A program made the position numbers and the translations under genes. A stretch of 64,000 nucleotides of DNA, from positions 169,011-233,010 of the forward strand of contig NZ_LMCQ01000019.1 of the NCBI RefSeq assembly GCF_001424835.1, given 5' to 3'. Source of the DNA: Variovorax sp. Root318D1 (GTDB taxonomy: Bacteria > Pseudomonadota > Gammaproteobacteria > Burkholderiales > Burkholderiaceae_C). The notes beneath the pieces are model-generated. The model did not search any database. It was not told the origin of the DNA and saw only the letters and a program-made list of their open reading frames with translations. This document shows, one piece after another, positions 59,575 to 64,000 of the stretch; the stretch's first letter is position 1, and every line of letters starts with the position of its first letter.

Positions 59575-61521
59575 ATGCTGCATCCCAAGTACCGCGCCGA
59601 CATCGACGGACTGCGTGCCGTGGCGGTGGCGTCGGTGCTGGCCTTCCATGCCTTTCCCGACGCGCTGCCGGGAGGCTTCATCGGGGTCGACATCTTCTTC
59701 GTGATCTCGGGTTTCCTGATCACGACGATCATCATGCAGAGCCATGCGGCCAGCGACTTCAGCTACCGCGATTTCTATGCGCGGCGCATCCGGCGGATCT
59801 TTCCGGCGCTGGTGCTGGTGTTGCTGGCCACGCTCGCCTTCGGCTGGTATGCGCTGCTGCCCAGGGAGTTCGCCGAACTCGGCAAGCAGGCGGCCGGGGG
59901 TGCCGCCTTCATTGCCAATTTCATTTTCTGGGGCGAGGCCGGCTATTTCGATACGGCTGCGGAGACCAAGCCGCTACTGCACCTGTGGTCACTGGGCATC
60001 GAGGAGCAGTTCTACATTTTCTGGCCCATGCTGCTGGCGCTGGCCTGGCGCCGGCGCTGGCCGATTCTTCGGTTGCTCTGGGTGCTGGCGGTGGCTTCGT
60101 TTCTCGTCAACGTGCTGACGATCCATCCCTTTCGCACGGCGGCCTTCTACTCGCCCGCTTCGCGCTTCTGGGAACTGATGGTGGGCGGCATCCTGGCCTG
60201 CATGCGCCTGCGGCCTGCCCCCCAGCCGGCTCCGGCTTGGCGTAGCCACCTGCAGTCGTGCGTGGGAGTGGGATTGATCGTGCTGGGTCTTGTACTGACT
60301 CGCAGCGACAAGGCGTTTCCCGGGTGGTGGGCGCTGCTGCCCACGCTGGGCGCGGCGAGCTGTATTGCGGCCGGCCCCTCGGGCGTGCTGAACAGGCATG
60401 TGCTCGCCAGCCGTCCGATGGTGTGGATCGGTCTCATCAGCTATCCGCTTTATCTCTGGCATTGGCCCTTGCTGGTCTACGCACGCATCGTGAATGAAGG
60501 CGAGCCATCGCCTTGGGTGCGCGGGGCCATGGTGTTGGCGAGCGTGGCACTGGCCTGGCTCACCTATCGCTTCGTCGAGCGCTTCACCCGGGCGCGAGCG
60601 CACGTCGGCATGCTGCGTATGCTCGCGGGCGGCAGCATGGCGATTGCGGTCGCCGGGCTGCTGGCGCTGGGCGGCATGGCGCCGCGCAACGGCAGCGACC
60701 TGTTGCGCAAGGTGACCGATGCCACCGTAGACGACAACTACTACGCCGGCTTCGAGCAGCAGAAGATCGGTGCCTATCCGGTCAAGCGCGTGGGTAGCGG
60801 CGATCGCAAGGTCTTGCTGATCGGCGACAGCCACATCCAGCAGTACGCGCCGCGTGCGATGGAGCTTGCACGCAGCTCGCCCCAGCGCATGGCCACGACC
60901 TACTTTTCGACGTATGGCGCCTGTCCACCGGTGCCCGGCATGGTCGCCGAGGGCAACCCCGGCTGCGAGCAGGCGCGCCGCGAAATGCTCGCGCTGGCCG
61001 TCGATCCGCGGATCGACACGGTGGTGGTCGGGGCCTGCTGGAACTGCTACTTCACGGGCAACTTTCCGCTGCCGTTCTACTTTCAGGATGGCGCCTCGGG
61101 CTACCTCGTGAACAATGGCGGCGCAGGCCTCGGGCCGTCGCTCGCGTCTCTGGAAAAGCTGCTGGTGCAACTGGTGCAGCACAAGAAGAAGGTCTATCTG
61201 CTGCTGGACAACGCCAGCGGCCCCGAGTTCGAGCCGCGGCGCCTCATCGAAGGCAGCCGCATGGGCAAGATGGTGGCGCTGACCAGCACACACCTGGCGC
61301 CCCTGCCGCCTGAACAGGCGCGGCTCAACGACCAGCTGCGGGCGCTCGCGCTTTCCACCGGCGCGGAACCCATCGACGTGATGGCGAGGCTGTGTGCGGA
61401 CGGGCAGTGCCTCCGGGCGACACCCGACGATGCGCCGGCCTACAAGGACCGGGAGCACCTGCGTCCAGCGTACGTCCGCCAGCACGCGGACTACCTGGAC
61501 CGCGTTTTTCTGGCGCGGTAG
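59575..61521 (+). CDS. OafA/YrhL-type acyltransferase with C-terminal SGNH domain
   Basis: 648 residues. An N-terminal acyltransferase-3 membrane domain of about ten helices (YRADIDGLRAVAV, GFIGVDIFFVISGFLIT, FYARRIRRIFPAL, and the late ISYPLYLWHWPLL) spans residues 1-375. A periplasmic SGNH hydrolase-like domain follows, with GDSHIQQY and the C-terminal DREHLRP (Asp/His). Proteins of this design O-acetylate LPS O-antigen or exopolysaccharide. All active-site motifs look intact. Confidence 0.93.
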   Translation: MLHPKYRADIDGLRAVAVASVLAFHAFPDALPGGFIGVDIFFVISGFLITTIIMQSHAASDFSYRDFYARRIRRIFPALVLVLLATLAFGWYALLPREFAELGKQAAGGAAFIANFIFWGEAGYFDTAAETKPLLHLWSLGIEEQFYIFWPMLLALAWRRRWPILRLLWVLAVASFLVNVLTIHPFRTAAFYSPASRFWELMVGGILACMRLRPAPQPAPAWRSHLQSCVGVGLIVLGLVLTRSDKAFPGWWALLPTLGAASCIAAGPSGVLNRHVLASRPMVWIGLISYPLYLWHWPLLVYARIVNEGEPSPWVRGAMVLASVALAWLTYRFVERFTRARAHVGMLRMLAGGSMAIAVAGLLALGGMAPRNGSDLLRKVTDATVDDNYYAGFEQQKIGAYPVKRVGSGDRKVLLIGDSHIQQYAPRAMELARSSPQRMATTYFSTYGACPPVPGMVAEGNPGCEQARREMLALAVDPRIDTVVVGACWNCYFTGNFPLPFYFQDGASGYLVNNGGAGLGPSLASLEKLLVQLVQHKKKVYLLLDNASGPEFEPRRLIEGSRMGKMVALTSTHLAPLPPEQARLNDQLRALALSTGAEPIDVMARLCADGQCLRATPDDAPAYKDREHLRPAYVRQHADYLDRVFLAR

Positions 61522-61533
61522 TGCAGCGCGCGC

Positions 61534-61746
61534 TTACTGGACCTTCTTCGGGTCGCCGAAAGGCTCGTCGTCGGCCGGCGTTTCGGCTGGCATGCGGAAT
61601 TCCTCGCTGGCCCAGGCGCCGAAATCGATGCCCTTGCATCGGGCGCTGCAAAACGGGCGATAGGGGTTGCGTTCGGCGTAGATGCTGTCGCCGCCACAAG
61701 CAGGGCAGCGGACGATCCGCTCGCCGATCTTGTTCACTTCGCTCAT
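61534..61746 (-). CDS. yacG: DNA gyrase inhibitor YacG
   Basis: 70-residue zinc protein: VRCPACGG and RPFCSARCKGIDFGAW provide four cysteines. YacG binds GyrB and blocks gyrase in E. coli. It lies downstream of zapD, the conserved order. Confidence 0.94.
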   Translation of the reverse strand: MSEVNKIGERIVRCPACGGDSIYAERNPYRPFCSARCKGIDFGAWASEEFRMPAETPADDEPFGDPKKVQ

Positions 61747-61807
61747 TGGATAGCCTTCATGCCTTGCACTGCGGTGCGAGCTTGCCCGGGACAGCCCGGC
61801 ACGTTGC

Positions 61808-62563
61808 TCATGCGCAAAGGGTGAGTTCGAATGCCGCGTCTTCCGTGCTCGGGTGCAACCTGTCGTCAGCCTCGTGCCGCATCAGCCGCACCGAAACCAT
61901 GAGCCGGTTGCCGCTGATCTCGGGAATGAGCCCCAGCGTGGGATCGATGCGCAACCGCAGCAACTGGAAGCTGCGGCCTTGCGGCAGGTTTTGTTGGAAT
62001 TGTCCGCCCGTGGCAATGACCTTGTACGGTACGTCAGCATCGCGCAGCAGCTTGAGCAGCAGGTAGATGGATTCGGCCAGCGGAGACAGCGTGGCGGACC
62101 ACCGTTCGAGGTCGGCGCGGCGGCTAGCCGCGCTGCGATGCTGCCAGGCGTAATAGGCAGGCAGGTCGAATTCGCAGGTGCCGGCCGGAATGCCCGCACG
62201 GCTGCGAATGCTCATGAGCCACTCGTTTTCGGTCAGGGCCTGGCCGGCCTTGCCAGCAACCCCATTGAGGGTTGCGAAGTTGCGCTCGAGCTGGCCCACC
62301 ACTTGGTCGAGCACTGCCTCGGCAATGGCCGGATTGCCGCGGTAGCTGTTGAAGACGTTCTTGTGCTTGTCGAGATCGCGCATCACGTCGGCCTTCAGGT
62401 CGGCGCGCGCGGCCACGTCCATGATCTCGAAGATCGTGACCAGCGCGTAGTGATGCGAGAGCGCGGACTCGGAGGGCACCAGTTCCCCGAGACGGCGGAA
62501 GAGGTGCTCCAGCCGCAGGTAGGTGCGGATGCGCTCGTTGAAAGGGTACTCGTAGAGGATCAC
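61808..62563 (-). CDS. zapD: Cell division protein ZapD
   Basis: 251-residue protein that cross-links FtsZ filaments at midcell. The N-terminus ILYEYPFNERIRTYLRLEHL and the middle EWLMSIRSRAGIPAGTCEFD are diagnostic. The start is GTG; no ATG is available nearby. yacG follows 61 bp downstream. coaE, its usual neighbour, is not in the window. Confidence 0.95.
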   Translation of the reverse strand: MILYEYPFNERIRTYLRLEHLFRRLGELVPSESALSHHYALVTIFEIMDVAARADLKADVMRDLDKHKNVFNSYRGNPAIAEAVLDQVVGQLERNFATLNGVAGKAGQALTENEWLMSIRSRAGIPAGTCEFDLPAYYAWQHRSAASRRADLERWSATLSPLAESIYLLLKLLRDADVPYKVIATGGQFQQNLPQGRSFQLLRLRIDPTLGLIPEISGNRLMVSVRLMRHEADDRLHPSTEDAAFELTLCA

Positions 62564-62599
62564 GCGTTTGTGTCGGTTTCCTGTCGCGCAATCATAGCT

Positions 62600-63616
62600 T
62601 CAGGGTGATTTCGATGGGGGCGTGGGCAGCACTTCGCGCACTGCGCTGAGCATGCGTTCTCCCAGTGCGAGCTGGCCGTGCATGGACATGTGGGTGTCGT
62701 TCGAAAAGTAGAAGTCGCGAATCTGCGTGTGCCTCTCGCGCGTGAACGCGTACAGATCGGGGCCCAGTCCGGAGGCGCGGAACCCGGCCTCGAAATCCTT
62801 GGAGTAATCGGGCTTCAGATACACGGTGGTCTTGTTGGGAATCACCATCCACATGATAGGAAGCTTGCTGTGCGCCTTTGTGAAATTCTTCATCCACTCC
62901 AGGTGCGCGGGAGTCAGCGGGCCATTGTCGTCATCTTCGGCGAAAAAGGGCATCTTGTCGCACGAGCGATGGGAAAAGAGCTTGCAACCATCGGGCACCG
63001 GCCGAACCCACGTGTTCCAGTCGAAGTGAACGTCTGTTGCAGAATTTTTCGCTTTCCAGGTGTTGTAGTAGGTCGTGATCCCGGTCATGAACTGCACGTT
63101 CCAATTGGGTGCGGGGCTGGGCACCGTCTCATCGGGCGTGATCAGGGGGTGGGCCATGGCGTCGAAAGGCCGGACCATCTTCTGGCACTTCATGCTGTCC
63201 TTGGTGCGGTCGCCCAGCAGGCGCTCCACGCTCTCGATGATGATCAGCTTGCCCTTGAATCCGGTGCGCGCGATCCACTGGTCGAAGTCGCCGCAGAGCG
63301 CGTTCTCGTACTGGCCCCAATAGGTGGTCGAGACGCGGTATCCCGCCTTGACAAGCACGGACTGCCAGCGGAAGGTCATCGAGAAGCTGTCGCCGATGAC
63401 CAGGACGTCGGCTTGGTCGACGGGCGTGCCTTTCAGCACGGCAGGGTCGACCTTGGGCGGCGGGGCGGTCCAGCCGAATTCGCGTTCGGACAGGCGGCCG
63501 ATACGCGTGAGGTCGCCGTAAGGCACGGGGCTGGTGAGCGAAACGACCCACAGCACCATCAGGGCGATGTAGCCGATGAGGAAGAATCGCAGCCAGACTT
63601 TGGCGGGCGTCGTCAT
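62600..63616 (-). CDS. SGNH-type periplasmic O-acetyltransferase-like protein (AlgX/AlgJ class)
   Basis: 338 residues. An N-terminal signal anchor (about 7-28) is followed by an SGNH domain with VIGDSFSMTF (nucleophile Ser) and the C-terminal NDTHMSMHGQLAL (Asp/His). Such proteins transfer acetyl groups brought across the membrane by an MBOAT partner. Four cysteines in the middle may form disulphides. It lies 6 bp after the MBOAT gene on the same strand. Confidence 0.87.
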   Translation of the reverse strand: MTTPAKVWLRFFLIGYIALMVLWVVSLTSPVPYGDLTRIGRLSEREFGWTAPPPKVDPAVLKGTPVDQADVLVIGDSFSMTFRWQSVLVKAGYRVSTTYWGQYENALCGDFDQWIARTGFKGKLIIIESVERLLGDRTKDSMKCQKMVRPFDAMAHPLITPDETVPSPAPNWNVQFMTGITTYYNTWKAKNSATDVHFDWNTWVRPVPDGCKLFSHRSCDKMPFFAEDDDNGPLTPAHLEWMKNFTKAHSKLPIMWMVIPNKTTVYLKPDYSKDFEAGFRASGLGPDLYAFTRERHTQIRDFYFSNDTHMSMHGQLALGERMLSAVREVLPTPPSKSP

Positions 63617-63622
63617 GTCGAA

Positions 63623-64000
63623 TCAGAATTGGAAATAGAGGAACGGGCTGTAGTTGCCCAGCTTCGAAACGCACCAGGCAAAGAGCGCGAAAGTGCCGAT
63701 TGCAAGCACGGCCGAGGAGAACCACGCCATGACGGGCTGGCCCGCAACCGCCTTCGGGTGGGGAATCCAGCGCTCCAGCGAGATCGTCGGAGGCAATGCA
63801 AGGCAGATGATGATGCCGACCAGCATGGTCTGGAAGAACTCGGGCTTGCGGAACGGCACTGGCCCCAGTTCGCTGAAGGCCGAGACAGGGGCGCCGTGCA
63901 GGCCGAGCATGCCCTTGTAGATGGCCATGGCCGTGTGGACCCCGTCGGCGCGGAAGACGACCCATGCCAGCACTACGCAGAGAAACGTTAGCAGCCAACC
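63623..64000 (-). CDS. MBOAT-family O-acyltransferase (AlgI-like), C-terminal part
   Basis: The last 125 codons only; the gene continues beyond the right edge. TFLCVVLAWVVFRADG is the typical late AlgI/DltB motif, followed by two further membrane helices. Paired with the downstream SGNH protein, it would form an acetyl-transfer system for a cell-surface or secreted polysaccharide. Confidence 0.87.
   Translation of the reverse strand, partial: GWLLTFLCVVLAWVVFRADGVHTAMAIYKGMLGLHGAPVSAFSELGPVPFRKPEFFQTMLVGIIICLALPPTISLERWIPHPKAVAGQPVMAWFSSAVLAIGTFALFAWCVSKLGNYSPFLYFQF

Overview
The window is 64 kb of GC-rich bacterial chromosome, densely packed with genes. Gene content and order point to a betaproteobacterium of the family Comamonadaceae, most likely Variovorax or a close relative. 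The pointers are the lolB-ispE-tRNA-Gln-prs-rplY-pth run, gmk-rpoZ-spoT, a ureA-ureJ-ureB-ureC urease operon, a stand-alone Bug-type solute receptor, and GC-rich dispersed intergenic repeats of the sort I recall from this family. The genus is inferred from the sequence alone. I saw no insertion sequence, prophage, CRISPR array or rRNA.

Layout. 1-1.0 kb: the end of a dipeptide/nickel-type ABC transporter operon. 1.1-16.6 kb: housekeeping genes: ferredoxin, a minus-strand run of TPR protein, lolB, ispE, tRNA-Gln, prs, rplY and pth, then mutM, a dynamin-like GTPase and mutY, then nadK, recN and rapZ, and the divergent hrcA. 16.6-27.1 kb: two tRNA genes, greB, a minus-strand yicC-gmk-rpoZ-spoT group, and a plus-strand Ser/Thr kinase, PP2C phosphatase, rph, rdgB, hemW and tRNA-Ser group. 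27.5-28.5 kb: about 950 bp without a convincing gene.

28.5-34.6 kb: an exopolysaccharide locus. It encodes a HlyD-type adaptor, a periplasmic glycosidase-like protein and a cellulose-synthase-like GT2/PilZ protein. The GT2 reading frame runs without a stop into a complete NodT/OprM-type outer-membrane lipoprotein. 34.6-38.9 kb: an HU-like protein, small envelope proteins, an AsmA-family protein and a universal stress protein.

38.9-44.7 kb: urease genes ureG, ureF, ureE, ureC, ureB, ureJ and ureA, without ureD. An AbrB/Doc toxin-antitoxin pair sits on the opposite strand between ureE and ureC. 44.8-49.5 kb: divergent from ureA is a very large sensor, an NCS1 permease fused to a hybrid histidine kinase and receiver, with its LuxR-type response regulator. 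49.5-53.5 kb: an exported protein, a LysR regulator divergent from a threonine-synthase-like enzyme, and the Bug receptor. 53.5-64 kb: dciA-like gene, secA, argJ, an AAA ATPase, mutT, an OafA-type acyltransferase, yacG, zapD, and an SGNH/MBOAT O-acetylation pair cut off by the window end.

The strongest candidates for something undescribed are the GT2-outer-membrane-factor continuous frame (31148-34558), which could be a trans-envelope fusion or a polyprotein cut at its internal lipobox, and the NCS1-permease hybrid kinase with a cysteine-rich linker beside the urease genes.
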